Part shown: in pieces, positions 32,207 to 40,266 of the stretch | How positions within the stretch are numbered: position 1 is the first letter of the stretch | Layout of the letters: every line of letters starts with the position of its first letter | NCBI RefSeq assembly: GCF_000317475.1 | Contig: NC_019729.1 | Span: 7,227,445 to 7,291,444 of the forward strand | Source: Oscillatoria nigro-viridis PCC 7112 | GTDB lineage: Bacteria; Cyanobacteriota; Cyanobacteriia; Cyanobacteriales; Microcoleaceae | DNA: 64,000 nt | Direction: 5' to 3' | Position numbers and translations under genes: made by a program | The notes under the pieces: model-generated | Told to the model about the DNA's origin: nothing | Database searches by the model: none | What the model saw: the letters and a program-made list of their open reading frames with translations, nothing else

Positions 32207-32946
32207 TTTCTCTGCTTAACGAATTTTGTGCGATCGCACTCAGTGTATTTGTTCTCCAAAAGCATGGCATAGTGTAAAATCCAATAACCAACTACTGCAA
32301 ATGTCCGGGTCGAATCCGCCAACATCTGCTGTACCGCTGTCCCTGGAACAACTTCTCAAACATTTTTTTGGCTATGACTCTTTGATCCCGGGGCAGCAGG
32401 AAATTGTCGAAGCTGCTTTACAAAAACCCGATATGATGATTGTCATGCCGACGGGCAGTCCCAAGTCTTTGTATTTTTAATTACCGGCACTGTTGAAACC
32501 CGGATTGACGGTGGTGGTTTCGCCGTTAATTGCTGTGATGCAAGGTCAGACAGTTGCGGCGAGTAATTAACTCAGCAGAATTCAGCGATTGCCGCTGCAC
32601 AATCCAGTTAAATTATTTTGGGGATTCATTCCCAGGAAATTGTGCCAATTGCGACAACTTTTGCCATCAAATACCAGTAGAAGACTTGACAATTGAGGCT
32701 AGAAAATTTCTTTCTGGCGTGGCGCTGTGCCAAGAAAATTGTGGCATCAATCGCATTATATAGCAATCCTTGCAGGAGCCGTAAATTTTTTACCCCACCC
32801 CAACTCTCCCCCAACCCGCTGGGAGTCCGTAAGAAATTCACAAATGATGCGAGGATTGCTATAGACGTGCTGCGCGGTTCTAAAAATCAAAAATTTTTGC
32901 AAGACCAGCACCACCAACTTTCTACTTATGGAATTGGTCAAGACTG
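32207..32946 (+). pseudogene. decayed partial copy of recQ
   Basis: The sequence matches the recQ upstream region and first ~80 codons (start at 32301), with Walker A changed from GGGKS to GSPKS and a stop soon after. It then jumps to the zinc-binding region (VINSAEFSDCRCTIQL) and breaks off after STYGIGQD. The helicase core between is deleted, and a MITE-like element splits the 3' part. It is not functional as a helicase. The intact gene is at 15678-17873. Confidence 0.92.
32759..32863. mobile_element. MITE-like element, family A copy 2, inside recQ pseudogene
   Basis: TATAGCAATCC and GGATTGCTATA are perfect 11-bp inverted ends. It sits between the pseudogene words CATTAT and GACGTGC, which are adjacent (CATTATTGACGTGC) in the intact recQ. 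The junctions fit a TA target site duplication, as for Tc1/mariner or IS630-type elements. Confidence 0.88.
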
Positions 32947-33156
32947 AAGTATAGACGATTGATGGGAGAAAGGCTACTCTTCGGCACATCTTAGCCGTAT
33001 CATCTGTTGTTTAGTTCACCCTACTTCATGCCGTTTCACCTGAGTTCGGCTCAATCAAGGCAACTGCTAGTAATTGAGCAGCCTGCACGTTACTCATTGC
33101 GACTTCCCAAACGCCTTTTGCACAATATCTGTAAAAGTTAGGAACAGGCAGAAACA

Positions 33157-34119
33157 ATGAAAGCTACTGGTAAGGTGCATACAATTGATTTGGCTGGAAA
33201 TCAGTATCAAAGCCCTCGCTACTTGCAAAGTCGGGCCAGGATTAATTCCCTCATCGACCATTATATGTCATTGGAAGTTTTGAGCGATCGACTTTCCGAC
33301 CTCCCCCAGCAATTTTCCGCCCCGCATCCCCGCCCTTGGGAACCCATAGATTGGCAAGGAATCAATCGCGACCAAATTATTGGTGTCAAGCCAGAAATCT
33401 TTTTACAAATTTTGGCAAGTGCGGCAGAAATTGAAGCTCCCATCCGCAGCTACGGTAGAGAAAGTTGGTGTTACTTACACCATATTTACCCGCAAATGGC
33501 GCGGTTTATGGGAGGAATTTTTGATGACAACGGCAACATTTTAGAGATAGGTGTTTGGGAAAAAGAAGAACGCCAACATTGCCCGACTTTTAGGAAAATT
33601 TACCAGCAACTTACAGCCGAAAAACTGCAAGTTAAACCCAACTCTGTGAATGGTTGTCAATCCACAGGTGACGCTTGGCAAGATACCTACAAACACGTGA
33701 TTAGTCGCCTGAGTACCGAGTGGGGAGCTACTTCTGTTTATTTATGGCTGATGGTACATTCAACAGGAGCCCTGCAACAGGCAATTTCCCAGCCTTTACA
33801 GGATGAAATCAATCATTTGGCTAAGTTTTGGGGTTTCAGCCGCTGGGCATTCTCCCAGAGTTATTTCAATCAACTCAAAGGGTCTACCAAAAACCTGATT
33901 GCTTTGCTGAAACACCATCAGATTGAACGCACGCACGGCAACGATGTGTTTAACACTTCACTCAGTCTCAAACAGCTTTCTTTGGTGTTGGAATTGACTT
34001 TTACATTCACGCGAGTGATGGTGCGTCTGCGGCGCTGGAACCGCGAGCTCAGTCGCAGTTATCTCAGACATTTGTTTGGTACTGCGCCGATGGTTGATGC
34101 ACCGCGCCGTGTCGCTTAA
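33157..34119 (+). CDS. ferritin-like diiron domain protein
   Basis: The 320-residue product is helical and shows two ferritin-like metal motifs: EKEERQH (~135) with Glu residues in the preceding helix, and LQDEINHLAKFW (~222) with STEWGATSVYLW before it. This E...ExxH twice pattern suggests a diiron site, as in acyl-ACP desaturase-like and aldehyde oxygenase-like proteins. The substrate is unknown. I cannot match it to a characterised enzyme; a protein without enzymatic function is possible. It stands alone after the repeat-rich junction, with a hairpin element right after its stop. The 200 bp before its start hold possible coding debris on the minus strand. Confidence 0.65.
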   Translation: MKATGKVHTIDLAGNQYQSPRYLQSRARINSLIDHYMSLEVLSDRLSDLPQQFSAPHPRPWEPIDWQGINRDQIIGVKPEIFLQILASAAEIEAPIRSYGRESWCYLHHIYPQMARFMGGIFDDNGNILEIGVWEKEERQHCPTFRKIYQQLTAEKLQVKPNSVNGCQSTGDAWQDTYKHVISRLSTEWGATSVYLWLMVHSTGALQQAISQPLQDEINHLAKFWGFSRWAFSQSYFNQLKGSTKNLIALLKHHQIERTHGNDVFNTSLSLKQLSLVLELTFTFTRVMVRLRRWNRELSRSYLRHLFGTAPMVDAPRRVA

Positions 34120-34120
34120 A

Positions 34121-34166
34121 TCTGAGATATTGCACGAGTTTCATGAACAGGCAAGATGCCTGTTCC
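34121..34166. repeat. partial family C element / hairpin
   Basis: ATATTGCACGAGTTTCATGA resembles the left end of family C, followed by GAACAGGCaagatGCCTGTTC, an 8-bp stem. As with copy 1, it begins directly after a stop codon. Confidence 0.55.
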
Positions 34167-34340
34167 ACTCATAGTTCAATTTTATTGTGGGGTAAGGTGT
34201 GCCCTAAGCACCCAGCTATGTTAAAGTGCTGACATATCTACTCGTTTTAATCTTGAAGAATACAGCGCATGAATCAAAGTTTAATGAATCTGTAACGATC
34301 GCACTTCAGAGACAATCGAAATTAAAAGGTACTATAAATC

Positions 34341-34643
34341 ATGCAAATTACGATCGACCTTCCCGACAACCTCCCCCTGACTGAAGCCGATGTGCGGATA
34401 GAATTGGCGATCGTACTTTATCAGCAGCACAGCCTCCGTCTCGATAAAGCCGCTCAACTCGCTGTAATGTCTGTGGACGACTTCTACCAACTATTAATCA
34501 GCCGCCATATTGTCACCGCGCCCGCAGATCCCGATGACGAGCCCGCCGAACTCGTCTTAGCCAGCCTCCGCACCTCCCTCCAGCAAATTAAAGAAGGCAA
34601 ATTGCATCCTATTTCCGAACTGTGGGAGGGGATTGATGACTGA
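34341..34643 (+). CDS. UPF0175 family antitoxin-like protein
   Basis: The 100-residue product starts MQITIDLPDNLPLTEADVRI and has LAIVLYQQHSLRLDKAAQLA and SVDDFYQLLISRHI, typical of the UPF0175 family, which often serves as the antitoxin of small toxin genes in cyanobacteria. It overlaps the next gene by 8 bp, which supports a single toxin-antitoxin operon. The first 75 bases of the gene and the region just upstream are repeated at about 34985-35090. Confidence 0.88.
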   Translation: MQITIDLPDNLPLTEADVRIELAIVLYQQHSLRLDKAAQLAVMSVDDFYQLLISRHIVTAPADPDDEPAELVLASLRTSLQQIKEGKLHPISELWEGIDD

Positions 34644-34980
34644 CGAGACACCCCAAATCCAGATTCTATTTTCCGATGAGTTCAAAACACGACTTCGCAC
34701 CTTAATTAAACGCTACCGCAGTATCCGCACCGACCTAAAACCGCTACTTGATGAGCTACAGTCTGGCAATTTAATTGGCGACCAAATCCCCGGCACTGGC
34801 TACACTGTTTTCAAAGTCCGCCTCAAAAACAGCGACATCCAAAAAGGCAAAAGTGGCGGCTACCGAGTTATCTATCAACTCAGGGGCGATACCTACATCT
34901 TACTCGTCGTTATCTACTCCAAGTCAGACCAAGATGACATCCCAGCAAATCAAATTCGAGACATTATCGATCGCACTTAA
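34636..34980 (+). CDS. RelE/ParE-type toxin
   Basis: The ~114-residue product has the RelE/ParE pattern: FSDEFKTRLRTLIKRYRSIR at the N-terminus, GYTVFKVRLKNSDIQKGKSG in the middle, and GYRVIYQLRGDTYILLVVIYSKSDQDD near the end. RelE-type toxins cut mRNA on ribosomes and ParE types act on gyrase; which applies is not clear. I use the ATG at 34636 rather than the TTG at 34633. The overlap with the upstream gene couples their translation. Confidence 0.88.
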   Translation: MTDETPQIQILFSDEFKTRLRTLIKRYRSIRTDLKPLLDELQSGNLIGDQIPGTGYTVFKVRLKNSDIQKGKSGGYRVIYQLRGDTYILLVVIYSKSDQDDIPANQIRDIIDRT

Positions 34981-35012
34981 AAGACGATCAAAATTAAAAA
35001 TTACCTTAAATC

Positions 35013-35123
35013 ATGCAAATTACGATCGACCTTCCCGACAACCTCCCCCTGACTGAAGCCGATGTGCGGATACAATTGGCGATCTTACTCGATCGGCTTT
35101 TTCTAAACTGTCAAGTTTTATGA
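35013..35123 (+). pseudogene. truncated second copy of the UPF0175 gene
   Basis: The first ~24 codons (MQITIDLPDNLPLTEADVRI) are identical in protein to the gene at 34341, apart from a Q for E at residue 21. The frame then ends in unrelated codons (DRLFLNCQVL) at 35123. The upstream ~28 bp are also alike. It overlaps the end of the convergent LRR gene by 6 bp. The 36-residue product is unlikely to work as an antitoxin. Confidence 0.8.
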
Positions 35124-35813
35124 TTTGGGTTGTGGTTCCCACTTACAGATAGACTCTGGCTTGAGAGGACAAGTCTTGGGAGCGATCGGGTTTCCCCTGA
35201 TGTGGAGCCGAGTCAGTTTAGTCAAGGATTGTAAGGGTTTGATGTCTCTGATTTGATTGCTATCGAGGTTGAGCACAGTCAGATTAGTCAAAGATTCTAG
35301 CGGTTTGATGTCGCTGATTTGATTATTGTTGAGACCAAGCTCCTTCAGGTTAGTCAAAGATTCTAGGGGTTTGATGTCGCTGATTTGATTGTTGCTGAGG
35401 ACAAGATGCTTCAGGTTAGTCAAGGATTCTAGGGGTTTGATGTCGCTGATTTTATTGCCAATGAGGATGAGCACAGTCAGGTTAGTCAAGGATTCTAGCG
35501 GTTTGATATCGCTGATTTTATGGTCATCAATCAGTCCGAGTCCCGGGAGACTCGAAAGTTTTCGATCGGCGGCATCGCACTCAGTAGTCCCGGCTATCTT
35601 CAACAGCTCCTCAACAGTATGTTTAGCTTCGGGACTCAAATCAGCTTTTTGGCGACACCAATCGGCAAATGTTCGTCCACTGTTTCCCAGTTGCGGAGCG
35701 GCGACTAACTTGGAAGGCTTATTTCCACATGATATTAGACCGATCGCACTAAAAGTAACTACTATCAAACTTGCTAAATTCATGTGTTTCTGTGCAACTA
35801 TAATTTTCATCAT
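35118..35813 (-). CDS. leucine-rich repeat lipoprotein
   Basis: The 231-residue product has a lipoprotein signal (LIVVTFSAIGLISCGNK, Cys near 29), so it should be lipid-anchored outside the plasma membrane. After a short helical part (~45-85) come about five 22-residue LRR units of the internalin SDS22 type, ISDIKPLESLTNLTVLNLDS-like, then a CPLKPESICKW tail with two cysteines. LRR proteins bind other proteins; the partner is unknown. The repeats are strongly alike at the DNA level (66-bp units, 35225-35520), so repeat number may vary between strains. Confidence 0.88.
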   Translation of the reverse strand: MMKIIVAQKHMNLASLIVVTFSAIGLISCGNKPSKLVAAPQLGNSGRTFADWCRQKADLSPEAKHTVEELLKIAGTTECDAADRKLSSLPGLGLIDDHKISDIKPLESLTNLTVLILIGNKISDIKPLESLTNLKHLVLSNNQISDIKPLESLTNLKELGLNNNQISDIKPLESLTNLTVLNLDSNQIRDIKPLQSLTKLTRLHIRGNPIAPKTCPLKPESICKWEPQPKS

Positions 35814-35948
35814 CTTGCATCTCTAATTTCCTGAATAGACAATGGCAGGTTGGTAAACTGTCACGACACTGCCACATAGTTATAAAATAACTGTGATATT
35901 AAACTTATAGCCAATAATTTTATCTCCCTAAACTCAGGAAAATACCCT

Positions 35949-37898
35949 ATGAACAACCCAGCATCCCATACATCATCTCAACTGACCGATCGCGATCGCG
36001 CTAACCTCAGCAAGCTAATCGATTACACTTCCATTCGATCGATACCCGAAATTTGGGCGATCGTCAAACAAAAATTCGGTCAAACCGTCGCCCTCCACGA
36101 TCCCCACAGCCAGCCAGAAATCAAACTCACCTACACCGACCTCTACCAACAAATCCAGCAATTCGCCGCCGGCCTCCAAGCCCTCGGCATCGAACCAGAT
36201 CCAGGAGAAGCAGTCCCTCCCCGCGTCGCCCTCTTCGCAGACAACAGCCCCCGCTGGCTGATAGCCGACCAAGGTATCATGATGGCCGGGGCCGCCAACG
36301 CCGTTCGAGGTGCCACCGCCGACCCCGAAGAACTTTTGTACATCATCCAAGACAGCGGCAGCACCGCCTTGGTAGTCGAAAACCGGGCATTACTCAAAAA
36401 ACTGCAACACCGCCTCCCGGATTTGCCCATCCAACTCATCGTCCTCCTCTCCGACGAAGAACCCGAAGCCAGCCCAACCCTCAACACAGTCAAATTTTCC
36501 CAAGTCATGACCACAGGGGCCAACCGCCCCCTCAAACCCTCCAACCACAAGCCTCAAACCCTCGCCACCCTCCTCTACACCAGCGGCACCACAGGTAAAC
36601 CCAAAGGCGTCATGCTGACTCACGGGAACCTGCTGCACCAAGTCACCACCTTCGGCACAATTCTCCAGCCCGAAATCGGCGAATCTGCCCTCAGCATTCT
36701 GCCCAGTTGGCACGCCTACGAACGCACCGTCGAATACTTCCTGCTTTCCCAAGGATGCACCCAAATTTACACCAGTATTCGCTATTTCAAACAAGACTTT
36801 AAAGCCTACAAACCCCAGTACATGATTAGCGTTCCGCGCATCTGGGAATCGATTTACGAGGCAGTACAAAAGCAATTTCGGGAACAGCCAGCCAACAAAC
36901 AAAAATTGGTGAATTTCCTGTTATCTGCCAGCCAGCAATACATCGAGAACCGCCGCATTTTCCAAGGATTAACTCTCAGTTTGAAACCGGCTTCTGCTTC
37001 CGAAAAACTCATCGCCCGCATCAAAAGCATCCTGTTGTGGCCCGTCCACGCCCTCGCCGAAAAATTGGTTTATCAAAAAGTCAGGGAAGCTACGGGAGGA
37101 CGTTTTAAGTGGGCGATTAGCGGCGGCGGTTCTTTGGCAACGCATTTAGACAATTTCTTTGAAATAGCGAATATCGGCTTGTTGGTGGGATACGGTTTAA
37201 CCGAAACTTCGCCGGTTTTAACTGTGCGCCGTCCTTGGCACAATCTTAAAGGTTCCGCAGGTCAGCCGATCGCCCAAACGGAAATTAAAATCGTAGATCC
37301 GGAAACCAGACAGCAACTGCCCGCAGGCCAGCGCGGCTTAGTATTGGCGCGGGGGCCGCAAATCATGCAGGGCTACTATCTCAATCCCCAAGCGACTGCC
37401 AAAGTCATAGACCCCGAAGGCTGGTTCGATACCGGCGACTTGGGCTGGCTGACACCGGGAAACGACTTAATCTTGACCGGGCGGGCCAAAGATACGATCG
37501 TCCTCAGCAACGGCGAAAACATCGAACCCCAGCCCATAGAAGACGCCTGCGTCCGCAGCCCCTACATCGACCAAATTATGCTAGTAGGTCAAGACCAGAA
37601 ATCCGTCGGCGCCTTAATTGTCCCCAATGCAGAAGCCGTGCAGAAATGGGCAGAAACTCAGAATCCCCCTTTACACGAAATTGACTGGAATAGCAAGACT
37701 ATTCAAGATTTATTCCGCAAAGAATTGAACCGAGAGGTGCAAAATCGCCCTGGATACCGCGCGGACGATCGCATCGGCCCGTTCCGGTTGATTCAGGAGC
37801 CATTTTCGATCGAAAATGGAATGTTGACCCAGACCCTGAAAATTAAGCGCCCGGTTGTGACGCAACACTACCGCGATATGATTGACGGGATGTTTTGA
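35949..37898 (+). CDS. aas: long-chain acyl-ACP/acyl-CoA synthetase
   Basis: The 649-residue product is an AMP-forming synthetase with the motif LLYTSGTTGKPKGVMLTHGN (~205), ILPSWHAYERTVEYF, GYGLTETSPVLTVRR (~415) and GWFDTGDLGWLTPGNDLILT (~495), then the lysine-bearing hinge ending KIKRPVVTQHY. In cyanobacteria this family (Aas, as in Slr1609) recycles free fatty acids released from membranes by loading them on acyl carrier protein. The gene stands alone with a plain upstream region. Substrate choice cannot be read from the sequence. Confidence 0.92.
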   Translation: MNNPASHTSSQLTDRDRANLSKLIDYTSIRSIPEIWAIVKQKFGQTVALHDPHSQPEIKLTYTDLYQQIQQFAAGLQALGIEPDPGEAVPPRVALFADNSPRWLIADQGIMMAGAANAVRGATADPEELLYIIQDSGSTALVVENRALLKKLQHRLPDLPIQLIVLLSDEEPEASPTLNTVKFSQVMTTGANRPLKPSNHKPQTLATLLYTSGTTGKPKGVMLTHGNLLHQVTTFGTILQPEIGESALSILPSWHAYERTVEYFLLSQGCTQIYTSIRYFKQDFKAYKPQYMISVPRIWESIYEAVQKQFREQPANKQKLVNFLLSASQQYIENRRIFQGLTLSLKPASASEKLIARIKSILLWPVHALAEKLVYQKVREATGGRFKWAISGGGSLATHLDNFFEIANIGLLVGYGLTETSPVLTVRRPWHNLKGSAGQPIAQTEIKIVDPETRQQLPAGQRGLVLARGPQIMQGYYLNPQATAKVIDPEGWFDTGDLGWLTPGNDLILTGRAKDTIVLSNGENIEPQPIEDACVRSPYIDQIMLVGQDQKSVGALIVPNAEAVQKWAETQNPPLHEIDWNSKTIQDLFRKELNREVQNRPGYRADDRIGPFRLIQEPFSIENGMLTQTLKIKRPVVTQHYRDMIDGMF

Positions 37899-38049
37899 AA
37901 TCTTCGCAGGACTTGGGGAATGGAAAAGAAAAAATTATCCCAACACCCGAGTCCCGAGTCCGAGTCCTCAGTCCTGAGCCATTAGTTCATGTTTACCAAC
38001 TAATGACTAATGACTAATGCCTAATTCCTAATTGACAAGCAACAACTTT

Positions 38050-38490
38050 ATGGAACCACAATTACTCTTGAAACGATCGATTAACGTTAAAGTCGTCGTT
38101 ACTCCCCGCTGGAAAGAAGAAGCTCAACAGCAACTCCAAGCCCAAATCAACCAAATAGACTCTCAGCTACAACAGTTAGAAATGCAAGGGCAGCGGATGA
38201 TTTCAGAAATCCAAAAGCAAAATCTGCAGCCCCCAGGCCCGCAAGTAATGCAGCAAATAGAAAACATTCAAGTGCAGGTGAATCAAAGAAAAAGCGAACT
38301 GCTAGAACAGAAAAACCAAAACCTGCAACAGCTTCAGCAAGTGCAGGTGCTAGACCTGGAACAAGAAGTGAGTCAAGGTCAAATTGACGGCACGTTCACT
38401 GTCGGGCTCGGAGAAAACTTGATTCAAAAAATGCAAGTAGAAATTCTCCTCCGCGACGGCATAGTCGAAGAAATTCGAGGTGATATTTAG
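38050..38490 (+). CDS. YlqD family protein
   Basis: The ~146-residue product begins MEPQLLLKRSINVKVVVTPR and has a long coiled coil (~20-100, rich in Gln and Glu) followed by a small beta domain (QGQIDGTFTVGLGENLIQKM, then EILLRDGIVEEIRGDI). This matches the YlqD family of unknown function. I start at the ATG at 38050; the TTG at 38032 would add six residues from a repeat-derived region. It is followed by the E2 gene 173 bp downstream in the same direction. Confidence 0.87.
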   Translation: MEPQLLLKRSINVKVVVTPRWKEEAQQQLQAQINQIDSQLQQLEMQGQRMISEIQKQNLQPPGPQVMQQIENIQVQVNQRKSELLEQKNQNLQQLQQVQVLDLEQEVSQGQIDGTFTVGLGENLIQKMQVEILLRDGIVEEIRGDI

Positions 38491-38663
38491 AAATTGGTAA
38501 GTGGTAATTGGCGATCGGTATTGGGCAATTGATTTTGAGTCAACATTCACACATCAAGAATGCGAGAAACTGGCATAATAATAAGTATTGCCGGTGGCCG
38601 ATCGCCAATTATCAATTGCCAAATACCGATTACCTATTACCAACACAAAAGGACTTTTTACAG

Positions 38664-39959
38664 ATGATTCGCGAAGTTTTCATGCCAGCCCTGAGTTCGA
38701 CAATGACAGAGGGCAAAATTGTTTCCTGGGTCAAATCCGCCGGAGACAAAGTAGAAAAAGGCGAAACGGTGGTAGTCGTTGAATCCGACAAAGCCGACAT
38801 GGACGTGGAGTCTTTCTACGAAGGCTATTTAGCAATAATTATCGTACCTGCCGGCGAAGTTGCTCCGGTGGGGGCGGCAATCGCCCTCGTAGCAGAAACA
38901 GAAGCCGAAATCGCCGTCGCTCAGCAGCAAGGAGCCGCCGCCCCAACCGCAGCCGCCGCCCCCGCTCCCAGCCCCGCTCCTGTCAGCGCAGCTACATCGT
39001 CAGCAGGTTTGCAGCAAAATGTCAGCCGCCAAAACGGCCGCAGCGTCGTTTCTCCCCGCGCTCGCAAGTTAGCCAAAGAGTTTAAAGTAGATTTGAATTC
39101 TATCAAAGGCAGCGGGCCCAACGGTCGCATTGTCGCAGAGGATGTGGAAGCAGCAGCCGGCAAAGCCCAACCCGTTCCGGTTCAGCAACAGGTAACAGTC
39201 CCCGCAGCACCCGCACCAGTCCCTGCGGCACCCGCCCCCGCCGCAGCAAAACCCGCACCCGCACCAGTCCCGGCGATCGCACTTTCGGGCCAAACAGTAC
39301 CGATGAACGCGCTGCAAAATGCGGTGGTGCGGAATATGGAAGCAAGTTTGAGCGTGCCGTCTTTCCGCGTCGGTTACACAATTACTACTGATAATCTGGA
39401 CAAACTCTACAAACAAATTAAGTCCAAGGGCGTCACGATGACGGGTATGCTGGCGAAGGCTGTAGCAGTAACTTTACAAAAACATCCTCTGCTGAATGCT
39501 TGTTATGTGGAGTCGGGAATTCAATACCGCGCTGATATTAATGTGGCGGTAGCGGTGGCGATGGACGGCGGCGGTTTGATTACGCCGGTGCTGCAAAATG
39601 CCGATCGCCTCGATATTTATTCGCTCTCGCGCACTTGGAAGGATTTAGTCGATCGCGCCCGCACCAAGCAGTTGAAGCCTGATGAATACAGCACGGGAAC
39701 TTTTACTCTTTCCAATCTGGGAATGTTTGGAGTAGACAAGTTTGACGCGATTTTGCCGCCGAATCAAGGCTCGATTTTGGCGATCGGCTCTTCGCGGCCG
39801 CAAGTAGTGGCAAACGAGGAAGGTTTGATGGGAGTGAAGCGCCAAATGCAGGTGAATATTACTTGCGATCACCGGATTATTTACGGTGCTGACGCTGCGG
39901 CATTCTTGCAAGATTTAGCAAAATTGCTTGAGACAAATCCTCAGTCTTTGACGCTTTAG
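38664..39959 (+). CDS. pdhC: pyruvate dehydrogenase E2, dihydrolipoamide acetyltransferase
   Basis: The 431-residue product has a lipoyl domain (~1-75, with ESDKADMDVESFYEGYLA carrying the lipoylated lysine), an Ala/Pro-rich linker, a peripheral subunit-binding domain (VSPRARKLAKEFKVDLNSIK, ~125-165), a second linker and the catalytic core (~200-431), ending near ITCDHRIIYGADAAAFLQDL with the active-site His. It passes acetyl groups to CoA in the pyruvate dehydrogenase complex. The start at 38664 (MIREVFMPALSST) has AAAAGGAC upstream; the frame to 38508 reads through repeats. The other complex genes are not adjacent, as is usual in cyanobacteria. Confidence 0.95.
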   Translation: MIREVFMPALSSTMTEGKIVSWVKSAGDKVEKGETVVVVESDKADMDVESFYEGYLAIIIVPAGEVAPVGAAIALVAETEAEIAVAQQQGAAAPTAAAAPAPSPAPVSAATSSAGLQQNVSRQNGRSVVSPRARKLAKEFKVDLNSIKGSGPNGRIVAEDVEAAAGKAQPVPVQQQVTVPAAPAPVPAAPAPAAAKPAPAPVPAIALSGQTVPMNALQNAVVRNMEASLSVPSFRVGYTITTDNLDKLYKQIKSKGVTMTGMLAKAVAVTLQKHPLLNACYVESGIQYRADINVAVAVAMDGGGLITPVLQNADRLDIYSLSRTWKDLVDRARTKQLKPDEYSTGTFTLSNLGMFGVDKFDAILPPNQGSILAIGSSRPQVVANEEGLMGVKRQMQVNITCDHRIIYGADAAAFLQDLAKLLETNPQSLTL

Positions 39960-39963
39960 TCAC

Positions 39964-40075
39964 GAGTCAGTTGACAGTTGACAGTTGACAGTTGTCAGTT
40001 GTCAGTTATCAGTTGACAGCTTGTTCGCTGTGCCGGTTGTTGGGTTGTCAGTTGTCAGTTGTCATTAGTTTTTAG
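39964..40075. repeat. CAGTTGA/CAGTTGT heptamer tract
   Basis: Two blocks of heptamers are separated by CTTGTTCGCTGTGCCGG. The tract begins a few bases after the E2 stop codon. Confidence 0.85.
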
Positions 40076-40100
40076 CTAAGAGTTAAGGCATGATAATTTT

Positions 40101-40150
40101 GCGAGTTCAATCAGAGCGGGGACGCTCGAATTCGGTATCATTGAACTCGC
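40101..40150. other. inverted repeat GCGAGTTCAAT / ATTGAACTCGC
   Basis: Perfect 11-bp arms around a 28-nt loop lie in the gap between the convergent E2 and DUF3370 genes. It could end transcription from either side. Confidence 0.5.
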
Positions 40151-40217
40151 GAGCGCGGACTCTCGCACTTAAATATCATTCCGATGTCAACCCATTTGAT
40201 ATCACAACAACTCATAA

Positions 40218-40264
40218 CCAATGTCAACCGTCAACCGTCAACCGTCAACCGTCAACCGTCAACT
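40218..40264. repeat. GTCAACC heptamer tract
   Basis: Six units of GTCAACC lie directly before the stop codon of the minus-strand DUF3370 gene. Confidence 0.9.
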
Positions 40265-40266
40265 GA

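Noticed and set aside
32626..32989. Short minus- and plus-strand frames in the recQ pseudogene
   Set aside because: They are accidents of decayed recQ and MITE sequence.
33000..33156. Possible transposase tail on the minus strand
   Set aside because: A short frame (CAKGVWEVAMSNVQAAQLLA) can be read, but I cannot match it to any transposase and it has no ends or repeats around it.
38508..38663. Longer E2 protein with 52 extra residues
   Set aside because: The extra part reads through repeats, while AAAAGGAC before the ATG at 38664 and the lipoyl domain start fix the true start.
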